This document shows, piece by piece, positions 1 through 8,460 of a DNA stretch of 20,746 bases. This DNA is from a virus: IMG/VR virus record IMGVR_UViG_3300030380_000774, positions 1 to 20,746 of that record. One strand, written 5' to 3'. A program made the position numbers and the translations under genes. The notes below the pieces were generated by a model that worked only from the letters and a program-made list of their open reading frames with translations, made no database searches and was not told the origin of the DNA. How positions within the stretch are numbered: position 1 is the stretch's first letter; each line of letters starts with the position of its first letter.

Positions 1-425
1 CAATATCGCCTATTTATCGCCACATCAATACGAGACATTGCATTGTGTAGGCTATCAATAGAAATAGTTGATTTCATAATTTTGTCACTTATAGAAAATT
101 TGGTTTTTTTGCAATCTTTATAAGGTAGGAAATATATATTTTGATATTCAAGATTTACAAGAGCATACACATCAACCATGTTGTCTTTATATCTTCTGTC
201 TTTAGTATGTGAGCCTTTGCGTAAATCAAACCGCCAACTTGATCTGCCCTTCTCTATATGTGTAACTGTTTTCACTTGGCAACGATACATGGTCATATTC
301 CATTCAAACACCACATCGCTGTTAGCACCATGGGGCATTACTGTTACTGTATCGGTTTCTCTCGCTATGCAAGAGCAAGTTAGGTATTCTCCACTCCTAC
401 CTATCCGCTCTGTCTTGCGAGACAT
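1..425 (-). CDS. PD-(D/E)XK nuclease, homing-endonuclease/resolvase-like (C-terminus beyond window)
   Basis: The frame is open from an ATG at 425 to the left edge, 141 codons without a stop, so the protein is incomplete at its C-terminus. Residues that fit a PD-(D/E)XK nuclease core are E13 (in GRSGEYL), D37 (in SDVVFEW) and Q50-V-K52 (in CQVKT), followed by WRFDLR and a hydrophobic strand, VDVYALVNLEYQNIYFLP. From memory, the homing endonuclease I-Ssp6803I has almost the same E/D/Q/K spacing. This family makes double-strand breaks or cuts branched DNA using metal ions. The start overlaps the 3' end of the large ejection-type gene by 29 nt, and the ribosome binding site is weak. A shorter start at 338 would lose E13, so 425 is preferred. 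The fold is fairly sure; whether it is a homing enzyme, a resolvase or a nicking enzyme is not. Confidence 0.72.
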   Translation of the reverse strand, partial: MSRKTERIGRSGEYLTCSCIARETDTVTVMPHGANSDVVFEWNMTMYRCQVKTVTHIEKGRSSWRFDLRKGSHTKDRRYKDNMVDVYALVNLEYQNIYFLPYKDCKKTKFSISDKIMKSTISIDSLHNAMSRIDVAINRRY

Positions 426-3400
426 AATTTTGTAATAATGTTTCCGAAGTAATACCTTTAGAATTAAGTAAAGCCTTTATGTATTTAGGCTGTCTATTAA
501 ATGCAGCTTTTGCAAATTGCTTTTCATTAATTTTATTTTGTTTTATGTAATCATTTGCTGCACCCCTGATTTCTGTGAGAGTTTTTCTTAATATGACCGT
601 TTTAAGTTCGTTTGACGCAGATTGATATTGTTCACTTTGTATTATTACAGGTATAACTGTTTCAACTAAAGGCCCTAAATATTTTGCTCTTGTTTGATCT
701 ACAACAGCATTGCCAGAGTAAGGTAATATATCTCTTCTTTTAAATCCTAATCTATCAAACTCTCTTTCTGCTGCATTCTTTTCTTCTCTAACAGTTGCAC
801 CAGTAAGCTGTCTTACTAAAGGGCCTGGAGCTTCAATATCAGTAAAAGGTATTTGAACTGTATCTGGCCTGCCTGGAGTAGCTTCTCTGGTTGGTGACTC
901 TGATTCTGGAAACTGGTCTCTAACAAAAGGTATGTTAGATTTTAATTGATTGGTTGTATCAGTTAAAAATTCACCTGTCGGTAATGGCCTTCTAAATTGC
1001 TGGTCTTGATCTACAAAATCACCGAACATTCTTATAGGTGTCATATATCCACCAAGAACATTAGCAGTATAATCAGACATAAATTTATTAACTTTTTCTT
1101 CTGTATCTAAACCAGCCATTCCATCTAAAAGATTCTGTACTAACTGCACACTAGCACCAGCTCTAAACTGTGCACCTGATAAACCCTGTAAAACATCTTT
1201 TGCATCTGGTGCACCTCTGCCATTTTCAGATCTAACTACCATATCAGCAACCAATAAATATGGCGTTAATGGAAAGTATGGTCTCATGTCTATTGTTTTT
1301 CCTGATGAAGTTTCTAGTTCATACCATTTATGTTCTTCAGACATTCCTTTTCTTTTAGCTTCAATCATTGTTAAAAGTAAGGTAGTTCCTACTACTGCTT
1401 GCGATAAGGTTTTGTAATCTCCAGCTTTTAACTTAGCAATCTCTTTGGGAGTTAGTAATGCAGAAAAACCTAATGGACTATGCCTAAACTGAAAAGCAAT
1501 AGCGTTGGCCATAAACCTTGGAAATGGTATTACTCCTGTTAATAAAAATGGTGATTTATTAACAGCATCAACGAGACTTTTAATAATAGGAACATCTGGA
1601 GTTTTTGCATAAGTAAAATATAAAGCATCATCAACTGCTTTTTCAATATCAGCTTTGTTTACATATTTTAAAAGATCATCACTTATTCCAACCTTATTTA
1701 TGTCTATGCCTTTTTTAAGTAAAGCATCAGTAATATTGTTTGCAAATACTGCTCTTCTATACCAGAACTCTTGCATCCTATTTAATATATTTAATCCATC
1801 AGTAACTTTTTGACCAACTTTTATAACTCTTGAGGCATTAGATGTTTTTGTAGCGTCTGCTACATCGGAAGAATATCTGGTAAATAAATTTTCTGCATCT
1901 TTTACATAATACTTTGTTAATAAGTCTGTTAAATCTTTGGCTTGTTTTTTGTTCTTTGTTAAATTTAAAATCAATTCAAATGATCTAGCATAATCAACAG
2001 GAGCTTCTTCAGCACCAAACGCTTTTCTAAGAGGATTAAAAGTTTTCTTTAATGTATTGTCAAAAACATCAATCATTGTTTTCATACTAACCCTACCAAG
2101 TTGAGCTGTATTGTTACGCATTGCTGTAGCTATCTGACTAACCAATAAACCCCTTCTTATGTTGTCTGCTTGTTTTATAAAATTATAAAGTTTTGCTGTC
2201 CAAGTTTCTGGTTTTGCTGTCTTTCCTATTTTTTCAGATAGATTTTGAATAGACCTACTTACAGAACTTAATTTTTGCATACGCCTTGCTGAATCTGCAA
2301 TACTTCCTCTAAATAACTGTGATAACTGTGGTAATGTAATATTATTATTTTTAAGAACTGTATCTAATTTTTCTCTTGCAACTGGATTGCCTTCAGCCTG
2401 AAATAAAACTTCCTCTAACTGATCTGATATTCTTACATTTGGATTTCTTGGTATTTCTAAATCATCCATTATTTTAATACCAACCTCAACCAGCCTATCG
2501 TTTAAGTCAACAGTCGTATCAGTTTGAAAGTCTTTACCATCTGGAGATATATCATTTATTGTTCTTGCGGCTGCAATTTCATCCGCATAAGACTCAACTG
2601 GTGGTGATGGATCAAACCTTTCACCAAAGGATTCTGGAGTTGCAACTCCTGTAGACTCAATATCTATAATTTCTTTATAAACGTCATCAACTTCTTGATT
2701 GGTTTTGCCTCTAAAATTTTCTAAGTTAATACCAGCTCTTCTAAATGCACCCTCAACCTCATCATAGTTACGCAATGCTGTATCATATTTAATAAAAGCA
2801 TCTTCAAATTCTGGCAAGACGGGATTTGACTCTAAGATATCTAACGCCTCTTGAGGGGTTAATTTGCCACCTGGAACATTTCTTGCAAAACCCAACTCAC
2901 CTAATAATTCAGCTAGGTTGTCTGCTGTATCTGATATGGCTTCCCCAGTCGCTGCACTTGTTTTTGCATTTTTTGATTTATAAACAAGGGGTAAAGTATC
3001 GGTTGAATATCCTAGTGCAGAAGCAATTTCTTCAAGACCAGGATCATTCATTGGTACACCACGATATAATAAAGAATTAACCCTTTGTATTTTTGGTTCT
3101 TTGGGTGGTATTAATATATCTGGAAGTTTATTGCTTTTAGGTTTTGGTGTTTCTACTTTAGGTAAAGGGGGTTGTGTTATTTGTGCTTTAGGTTGATTAA
3201 CAAAGTCTTTATAATTTTTACCTTTTGTTATTTTTTCTAATTGTTCTTCAAACTTTTTAGGACTTTTATTATAAAAAGAAAAATCTGTTTTAGATAAATA
3301 GCTAGTGTCACCTTTATTTATAGCAGACTGTATTTGTTCTGCGGTTTCATCAAAACTATCTAAATAATCCTTATATGTTGTTTTTCTGTCTAATTTATAA

Positions 3401-4422
3401 CCAGCCACAAAATCTCTAGTAGCTCTTGCTTGATTTTTAGCAAATTCTAAAGGATCATCATCATATAAAGCATAGTTTGGTTTATCTCCACTTTCTATAT
3501 CATTTACAACTTTTGCAAATGGCGACCTTTCTTGTACGGGTGTTTCTACTTTGGGAGTAACAACTTCTGGTTCAACCAAAGTTTCTACTTTACGTTGTGG
3601 TACTTCTAGCATTGGGCCAACCATTTCATTTACTTGTGCTGGTACAGTGTTTTTGTTTTTTACAAAAGAAGCTGCACCCCCTATCGTGCCACCCAACGCT
3701 CCACCCAATCCAGCACCAAGCGTAGCAGCTTTTGCTGATTGCCCCAAATCAAAACCTTCTTGCTGACCAGACATCAATCTGGCTGATTGTCTTAGTGCGT
3801 TATCAACTGTTGAGTAAGTAGCACCTTCTATAGCTCCTATCTTTGCTCCTTGCTTTGCACCCTCTTTAACAAGTTCTTTTATACCTTGTTTGGCTGTTTG
3901 TTTAGCACCCTCTCTTGCAACAAGACCAGCTCCAAATGTTCCTATACCAACATAAGTAGATGGATCAAAAGCAAGTCCTTTTACTAACCTTTTAGTACCA
4001 GCAAGACTGGCTTTCTTGTTGTCATACATATCCATCAAACTAACAAAGTCTTCTCTTTGTTGTTGGTTTGCATTTGTTTTTAAATCAAGAGCCTCTTTAC
4101 CCATTTTAGGTATATTGTAATTAAACCAACCCATGTATCTTAGGGCATAGTCTGCATATTCTTTGTCGGAGTTTAGCTTTTTAACTTCTTTAGAATTTCT
4201 ACCTTCATTCCATTCATAGATACTTTTAGCAGCTCTTATCCATTCTGGATTTTCTTTTAATTCTGCTTCAGATAGTTTTTGATTTTTTTCTGGGACAGGG
4301 GGTAAAACAAAACCATTAGCTGTAATATTTTGTTGTGTAATATCATTAGCTTCTGGTGGAGGTGGTATCTTAAATTTGTTTACTTCCTCATGTGGCGGAG
4401 GCGGTATCTTAAATTCTACCAT
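397..4422 (-). CDS. Giant internal virion / DNA-ejection-type protein, 1341 aa
   Basis: A very long protein at the end of the structural block, probably carried in the capsid or tail and ejected with the DNA; no catalytic motif is recognisable. The N-terminus carries two copies of FKIPPPP (residues 4-10 and 17-23). Residues about 147-252 form a Lys/Ala/Gly-rich stretch ending in glycine-zipper-like GAGLGGALGG, plausibly membrane-inserting. A Pro/Lys-rich linker follows. The C-terminal half is helical, with SQIATAMRNNTAQLGR near 760-775, PFLLTGVIPFPRFMAN and a hydrophobic segment around 1005-1022; this resembles the LPD38-like helical regions of large phage polyvalent proteins (weak match, from memory). 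I start it at ATG 4422, 4 nt after the upstream stop, with AGAG seven bases before it. The frame also extends to a TTG at 4437, but that would overlap the neighbour. The stop overlaps the nuclease start by 29 nt. Confidence 0.8.
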   Translation of the reverse strand: MVEFKIPPPPHEEVNKFKIPPPPEANDITQQNITANGFVLPPVPEKNQKLSEAELKENPEWIRAAKSIYEWNEGRNSKEVKKLNSDKEYADYALRYMGWFNYNIPKMGKEALDLKTNANQQQREDFVSLMDMYDNKKASLAGTKRLVKGLAFDPSTYVGIGTFGAGLVAREGAKQTAKQGIKELVKEGAKQGAKIGAIEGATYSTVDNALRQSARLMSGQQEGFDLGQSAKAATLGAGLGGALGGTIGGAASFVKNKNTVPAQVNEMVGPMLEVPQRKVETLVEPEVVTPKVETPVQERSPFAKVVNDIESGDKPNYALYDDDPLEFAKNQARATRDFVAGYKLDRKTTYKDYLDSFDETAEQIQSAINKGDTSYLSKTDFSFYNKSPKKFEEQLEKITKGKNYKDFVNQPKAQITQPPLPKVETPKPKSNKLPDILIPPKEPKIQRVNSLLYRGVPMNDPGLEEIASALGYSTDTLPLVYKSKNAKTSAATGEAISDTADNLAELLGELGFARNVPGGKLTPQEALDILESNPVLPEFEDAFIKYDTALRNYDEVEGAFRRAGINLENFRGKTNQEVDDVYKEIIDIESTGVATPESFGERFDPSPPVESYADEIAAARTINDISPDGKDFQTDTTVDLNDRLVEVGIKIMDDLEIPRNPNVRISDQLEEVLFQAEGNPVAREKLDTVLKNNNITLPQLSQLFRGSIADSARRMQKLSSVSRSIQNLSEKIGKTAKPETWTAKLYNFIKQADNIRRGLLVSQIATAMRNNTAQLGRVSMKTMIDVFDNTLKKTFNPLRKAFGAEEAPVDYARSFELILNLTKNKKQAKDLTDLLTKYYVKDAENLFTRYSSDVADATKTSNASRVIKVGQKVTDGLNILNRMQEFWYRRAVFANNITDALLKKGIDINKVGISDDLLKYVNKADIEKAVDDALYFTYAKTPDVPIIKSLVDAVNKSPFLLTGVIPFPRFMANAIAFQFRHSPLGFSALLTPKEIAKLKAGDYKTLSQAVVGTTLLLTMIEAKRKGMSEEHKWYELETSSGKTIDMRPYFPLTPYLLVADMVVRSENGRGAPDAKDVLQGLSGAQFRAGASVQLVQNLLDGMAGLDTEEKVNKFMSDYTANVLGGYMTPIRMFGDFVDQDQQFRRPLPTGEFLTDTTNQLKSNIPFVRDQFPESESPTREATPGRPDTVQIPFTDIEAPGPLVRQLTGATVREEKNAAEREFDRLGFKRRDILPYSGNAVVDQTRAKYLGPLVETVIPVIIQSEQYQSASNELKTVILRKTLTEIRGAANDYIKQNKINEKQFAKAAFNRQPKYIKALLNSKGITSETLLQNYVSQDRADR

Positions 4423-4426
4423 GTTA

Positions 4427-5293
4427 TTACTCTGCAATTATGCCATTGCTTATCAACTCATTAATAGCTTGTTCTCTTGTTGTGCCTGGGTTTAAAGCCT
4501 GTGCTTGTTCTACGAGCTGATCAACACTTGTGCCTGAGTAAGCATTATTAACTATTTTATATGTTTTATTGTTATTGTTATTGTTATTTACACCAAACAT
4601 TTGAGTAGCTATTGCTTGATCAAGAGACATAAACCCTTGTTTGTTTATATTATTTTTATAAAAATCTCTTTCTTGTTCTGTTAAATTAGGACTATCAATA
4701 CCCTCATTAAGAACAATGTTTTTAATTTTAGCGGCAGATTCTTTATATATATCTGCTTCTGATTGTGTTTCAGTTACAGTTACTCCAGGAAATACTCTTT
4801 CGTTGTTTCCATCTACATAATATCTATAGCCATCTTTAGCTACAAAAGAATCTCTTTTTTCCGAAGCAGGTAAATTCATGCCAAACAGTTGATTCATTTT
4901 AATCGCGTTTGCATATTGAGGATTGTTTTTAATAAATTCTTCTTGATCTTTCATTAATTGCGCTTGTTTAGCCTGTCTCTCTGCTCTTTCTTTTTGAGCA
5001 TCAAAACCAGCTTTTCTTTGCATAAAACCAGAAGATGCATCTCTACCGCTCAACAAGTCACCAAGAGCAATAAGCATGTTTGCTTTTTGTTGTTTTTTTA
5101 AAAGTTCAGCTTGTGGGTTTGGTTCTTGTACTGGTGGTAAATTTAATGCATCAACTTTTTCATTTGTTTGATTCATATTATTAATCAAACCCTGTAATCT
5201 AAAATCTTGCATTTGATTTGTTGTGATGCCACCATCCATAGGATTGTAGCCACCAGCTTTCATTAAATTAAAAAAGTCATATTGATTTGCCAT
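4427..5293 (-). CDS. Putative internal virion protein, 288 aa
   Basis: I do not recognise a named family. The protein is Gln/Asn/Lys-rich and mostly helical. Residues about 60-75 and 90-125 are charged helices that could form a coiled coil (KKQQKANMLIALGDLL, then QKERAERQAKQAQLMKDQEE). A short beta-like segment, DGYRYYVDGNNERVFPG, lies near 154-170, and a run of seven asparagines at 236-242 precedes the last 46 residues. It starts in a TAATG overlap with the S74-domain gene upstream and ends 4 nt before the ATG of the giant protein downstream. A mid-sized helical protein directly before a giant one is the layout of ejection proteins in short-tailed phages. That role rests on position and composition only. 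Confidence 0.7.
   Translation of the reverse strand: MANQYDFFNLMKAGGYNPMDGGITTNQMQDFRLQGLINNMNQTNEKVDALNLPPVQEPNPQAELLKKQQKANMLIALGDLLSGRDASSGFMQRKAGFDAQKERAERQAKQAQLMKDQEEFIKNNPQYANAIKMNQLFGMNLPASEKRDSFVAKDGYRYYVDGNNERVFPGVTVTETQSEADIYKESAAKIKNIVLNEGIDSPNLTEQERDFYKNNINKQGFMSLDQAIATQMFGVNNNNNNNKTYKIVNNAYSGTSVDQLVEQAQALNPGTTREQAINELISNGIIAE
4568..4588. repeat. ATTGTT hexanucleotide microsatellite (Asn run)
   Basis: On the + strand ATTGTT occurs three times in tandem followed by ATT. On the coding (minus) strand it encodes alternating AAC and AAT asparagine codons, giving N236-N242 of the 288-aa protein. Adding or losing one 6-bp unit would change the protein by two residues without breaking the frame. 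Confidence 0.8.
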
Positions 5294-6378
5294 TATAAAG
5301 CTCCGTAATTGACCATGTAATAACCATTGTCATCTTTAATTACTGCTTCAGGCATATATTTCTTAACCTCTTGAGCAATAACACCAATTGTTGGATTGTT
5401 TACTCCAAGCTCTTTAGCTTTGTTGTTCCAGTCCCATGTATATACATTGTGTCCGTTTTCAGATGTACCAATAAATTTAATATTTTCTTTTAACCTTTCA
5501 TCAGATTGTCCCAGAAAATACATACCAGCTAGTTGAGCACCCGCACCTAATATATCTCCTAACCCAGAGCTTTTTTGACTGGTTGTAGTTGATGACACTG
5601 GCATACCTGATGCTGCACCTGTTAATAAACTAAATCTTCTAAAGGGATCGTCATATCCTCTTAAGAACTCGTTATAACCAAAGTCTAATCCTGCTTGGTC
5701 TAATCCTTGTTGTTGATTTCCTATACCAGATAATAAACCAAAGTTTTGATATTGGTCTGCTAACTGGTTTCCGTATAAACCAGCTTGGAATTGTCTATTT
5801 TGCATGTCAAGACCAGAATTAAATCTATCAGCGTTATACTGTCTATCAATGTCTCGCCCAGCTAAGTTTGTTGCTCTATCATAACCTTGTGTTCTAAGTT
5901 TTGATGAAATGTCACCTGCTTGGTCAAAGAAATTTTTATTTGTTTCAGACTCTAATATGGCTGAACGAGAACCACCAAATGCACCTCTACCTATTGCAGC
6001 ATCTTGATCTCTATTTAACTGCATTAACCTTGCATCATCTAGGTCTTGCATTGTTTTATCTATAACTTGTTCAGTAAATGGATTTTGGTATGCACCTATA
6101 TCAGCATCTAATAAAGATTGAACATTTACAGATTGTGGGCCTTGTCCTGCTAGTTCATTTAATTGACTTCTAGGATCAAATCCAAAAGATTTGTCAAACA
6201 TATTTCTTGCTTGGTCTTGTATAAACAATTGGTCATCTGTAAATCCTGCAACACCTTGACCTGTAAAAGGTTGAAATGGTGTGTTATATAATGCCTTTCC
6301 TTGATTATACACATCATTAAAGATTGCCATTTGTTGTGGATCGACTGTAGTTCCTGTTGTGGTTTTTCCTTTACTCAT
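5293..6378 (-). CDS. Internal virion-like protein with C-terminal S74 chaperone domain, 361 aa
   Basis: Residues 1-250 are Gln/Asn/Asp/Arg-rich and helical, with GAFGGSR at 132-138, a stretch typical of internal or injection proteins in marine short-tailed phages. A small hydrophobic segment (LGDILGAGAQLAGMYFLG, 273-290) leads directly into an S74-type domain (PF13884) at 292-361: SDERLKENI, VYTWDWN, GVIAQEV and a final YYMVNYGAL. The SDxRLK motif keeps the Ser and Lys that, from memory, form the self-cleavage dyad of endosialidase-type chaperones. The C-terminal coiled coil seen in the two fibre proteins is absent. Databases would probably call this a tail fibre domain protein, but the N-terminal region and location favour an internal or neck role. 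It starts in an ATGA overlap with the gene upstream and ends in a TAATG overlap with the next. Confidence 0.82.
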   Translation of the reverse strand: MSKGKTTTGTTVDPQQMAIFNDVYNQGKALYNTPFQPFTGQGVAGFTDDQLFIQDQARNMFDKSFGFDPRSQLNELAGQGPQSVNVQSLLDADIGAYQNPFTEQVIDKTMQDLDDARLMQLNRDQDAAIGRGAFGGSRSAILESETNKNFFDQAGDISSKLRTQGYDRATNLAGRDIDRQYNADRFNSGLDMQNRQFQAGLYGNQLADQYQNFGLLSGIGNQQQGLDQAGLDFGYNEFLRGYDDPFRRFSLLTGAASGMPVSSTTTSQKSSGLGDILGAGAQLAGMYFLGQSDERLKENIKFIGTSENGHNVYTWDWNNKAKELGVNNPTIGVIAQEVKKYMPEAVIKDDNGYYMVNYGAL

Positions 6379-6767
6379 AATTCTTTTCTAATCATATATT
6401 CTTGTTCAAAGCCAAGATGTTTAATTTTACGAAGCCAGCCTTTTCTGCCTCCGCCATAAATTCGTTTGCATCCAAAATGTCTTGCAAAGTTTTCAAAGCT
6501 AGGCAACATTGCTTCTAGCTCTTTGTAGTCTCCACCACAGAAGAGTAAATTCATTACCTTTGCCTGTGGAAATTCTACAATCTCAGTTATCATTACTGAG
6601 TTTTTACCACCCCAAATATGAAACATACCGAGGCGGATTTTTTCTTTAATATCTCCTAAATTATACATATCTTGGTGCTTTAATGCACGAATAATATGAT
6701 GCTCTAGTCTCTCAAACTCTAGTTCCCAGTCCTCTTTAGACTGTTGCTGTTGCTGAGAGTGTGCCAT
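6375..6767 (-). CDS. Conserved phage protein, possibly GNAT-like fold, 130 aa
   Basis: The core LGMFHIWGGKNSVMITEIVEFP...MNLLFCGGDYKELEAMLPSFENFARHFGCKRIYGGGRKGWLRKIKHLGF resembles small phage structural-cluster proteins in which a possible GNAT-like fold ends in a GRxGW motif. No acetyl-CoA-binding loop can be named, so activity is unsupported. The start is uncertain. ATG 6767 (MAHSQQ) gives a 32-nt overlap with the preceding gene; ATG 6800 would add 11 residues and a 65-nt overlap. Neither has a clear ribosome binding site, and I chose the smaller overlap. A glutamine run (QQQQQ) follows the chosen start. The stop overlaps the next ATG in ATGA. Confidence 0.7.
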   Translation of the reverse strand: MAHSQQQQQSKEDWELEFERLEHHIIRALKHQDMYNLGDIKEKIRLGMFHIWGGKNSVMITEIVEFPQAKVMNLLFCGGDYKELEAMLPSFENFARHFGCKRIYGGGRKGWLRKIKHLGFEQEYMIRKEL

Positions 6768-6963
6768 TGTCTGCGACACTAATCTTATATTTTGTTCCAT
6801 TTGGACTTATTAATACTAGCTCAGTTTGATCTGGGCCATTTGCTTCAATACGCTCTCCCTTTTTAAAGGTTAAGCCATCTCTATATTCTATTTCTGATAC
6901 CAAGTAATTTTGATATTCAGTATTAAAAACTGGGCCTGGTCTTGTTAAGGCTCGTCTTGCCAT
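6736..6963 (-). CDS. Small conserved phage protein, 75 aa
   Basis: I do not recognise a family. The protein has a basic N-terminus (MARRALTRPGPV), then alternating polar and hydrophobic residues suggesting a small beta-rich domain (YLVSEIEYRDGLTFKKGERIEAN; ELVLISPNGTKYKISVADNGTLSATATV). It starts in a one-base TAATG overlap with the nozzle gene, so translation is probably coupled. Its 3' end overlaps the next gene by at least 32 nt. Position between nozzle and ejection-type genes suggests a minor virion or assembly component. Confidence 0.68.
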   Translation of the reverse strand: MARRALTRPGPVFNTEYQNYLVSEIEYRDGLTFKKGERIEANGPDQTELVLISPNGTKYKISVADNGTLSATATV

Positions 6964-8459
6964 TACCTACGCCCTCTCTGCCTTACATTTAATCTTATTT
7001 TACCAACCTGAAATGTTTGGTCGGTATCACCTGTAACTTTCATTTTAACTTGTCTGGCAGAAAATCTTGCATCAGTATAACCATCACTTTCAAAAGTAAA
7101 TGAACCAAAGTCTGTTTCTGCTCCTAGTGGTGTAAACTTTCCTTTAAAACTTAAACTTACTCCTGGTAATGTTGCAGACTCTTCATCTGGAATGATCTGA
7201 TTACATTGCACATAGTTATCACCATTGCCTATTTCTATTGGGCCACTCTCACAAAAGGGTACTGAGTTACCTAAGTTTTCTGAGTTAATTAATGTAGTGC
7301 TATCGTGTTGGTATACAAAACCAGAACTATCACACGCTATTGGGAAATCAAATACGCCTTGGTCTAACCAACAACTTCTATCTAATATTCCGATACTCCA
7401 TACATTTTCAGCATAATTCCATATAACATATTTATTAGGTATTTCTGAATCGCCAGATGGAAAGAAAAACCACATTTCATTGTAGTTAGAGTTATGTCCA
7501 CCACATGAGGATTTTCTATAAGTTGTATTTAAAGTGTCATATATATAGTCATGCACATCACATGGTATTTCTTTTACAGTACCATCAAATACAAAGAATG
7601 AATTTTCACCCATCCAAGTTAAAAAAGCTCCTGCTGTTACAACTGTTCTAGGACTTAAAGTTTTACAATTTGTTCCTGCATCTTGTATTCCATAGATAAA
7701 AGGAGAACCCGTGTAATACATTCTAGCAATACCTGTATCAGTAAAGATGATAATATCTGTTTGCCATTTTGCAGCATGTAATATTCTACCGCCTGTTGGT
7801 ATTTGTAAATCACCAGCAGTATTCGTAGCTGCTGCTGTCCATGTGGTTAGTGTTTCTCTTGATGACCATTGCACCTTTCTAGGATCGCCACCAGCTCCAT
7901 AAGCTACGACATGCCTTTCATTAGTAACAAAAACACCCTGACAGCTTGTTGGTGCATTAGTTACAACTGTTGCAATAGAACTAGGAGAAGCTGGATTCCA
8001 TTGATAAATTTTACCATCTGATGATGAACAGAATATTAATATTTCACCAAAGTTATCAAAAGAAAAGTTATTGGTATTAAAATCTAAACCTGATTGTGAA
8101 CGAGCATCACCATAATCTTCAACGCCCCAATGATAAGCACCATATCCCAAAGGATCGGTTGACGCATCGTTAGAAAAACCAGATGGTGTTATGTCATACC
8201 AAGTATCAGTAACCATAACATATACTTTTTCTCTTGTTCCAACTGCTAATACATTAGTTCCATTATTAGTAATGTAGGAAAACATATTAGTTGGAGTTCC
8301 ATCTAAAGCAGTTGTTTTTAATTTTTCCCAACCGCCAATAGGTCTTAGATAACCATTCTCAAAGCGAACTAAATTTCCGTCAACCCATCTTCCTTTATTT
8401 GCATATTGAGTGCCGTTCGTAACAATTCCTGCGGGTGGCGTTACTTGTATTAGTGGCAT
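6963..8459 (-). CDS. Tail nozzle / stabilization protein, P22 gp10-like, 498 aa
   Basis: The N-terminus (PLIQVTPPAGIVTNGTQYANKGRWVDGNLVRFENGYLRPIGGWEKL) is typical of the beta-propeller proteins that close the tail of P22-like and related podoviruses. Those copies sit below the neck, seal the DNA channel and anchor fibres. Blade-like repeats follow, for example NVLAVGTREKVYVM, GEILIFCSSSDGKIYQWNP, TDIIIFTDTGIARMYYTG, FLTWMGENSFFVFDG and YVIWNYAENVWSIG. The C-terminal ~100 residues (ARFSARQVKMKVTGDTDQTFQVGKIRLNVRQRGRR) look like a beta-sandwich with a basic tail. ATG follows GGAGAACTAAG, so the ribosome binding site lies across the stop of the second fibre gene. Family call is confident; the P22 analogy is by inference. 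Confidence 0.85.
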   Translation of the reverse strand: MPLIQVTPPAGIVTNGTQYANKGRWVDGNLVRFENGYLRPIGGWEKLKTTALDGTPTNMFSYITNNGTNVLAVGTREKVYVMVTDTWYDITPSGFSNDASTDPLGYGAYHWGVEDYGDARSQSGLDFNTNNFSFDNFGEILIFCSSSDGKIYQWNPASPSSIATVVTNAPTSCQGVFVTNERHVVAYGAGGDPRKVQWSSRETLTTWTAAATNTAGDLQIPTGGRILHAAKWQTDIIIFTDTGIARMYYTGSPFIYGIQDAGTNCKTLSPRTVVTAGAFLTWMGENSFFVFDGTVKEIPCDVHDYIYDTLNTTYRKSSCGGHNSNYNEMWFFFPSGDSEIPNKYVIWNYAENVWSIGILDRSCWLDQGVFDFPIACDSSGFVYQHDSTTLINSENLGNSVPFCESGPIEIGNGDNYVQCNQIIPDEESATLPGVSLSFKGKFTPLGAETDFGSFTFESDGYTDARFSARQVKMKVTGDTDQTFQVGKIRLNVRQRGRR

Positions 8460-8460
8460 C

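Noticed and set aside
178-435. Open frame of 85 codons on the + strand near the left edge
   Set aside because: It is antisense to the minus-strand nuclease frame, which has catalytic motifs; the + frame has no recognisable motif and no similar gene direction nearby.
4423-4437. TTG at 4437 as start of the giant protein
   Set aside because: The ATG at 4422 has a better placed AGAG and avoids overlap with the upstream gene.
6375-6767. Functional acetyltransferase assignment for the 130-aa protein
   Set aside because: The fold resemblance is weak and no acetyl-CoA-binding loop could be identified.
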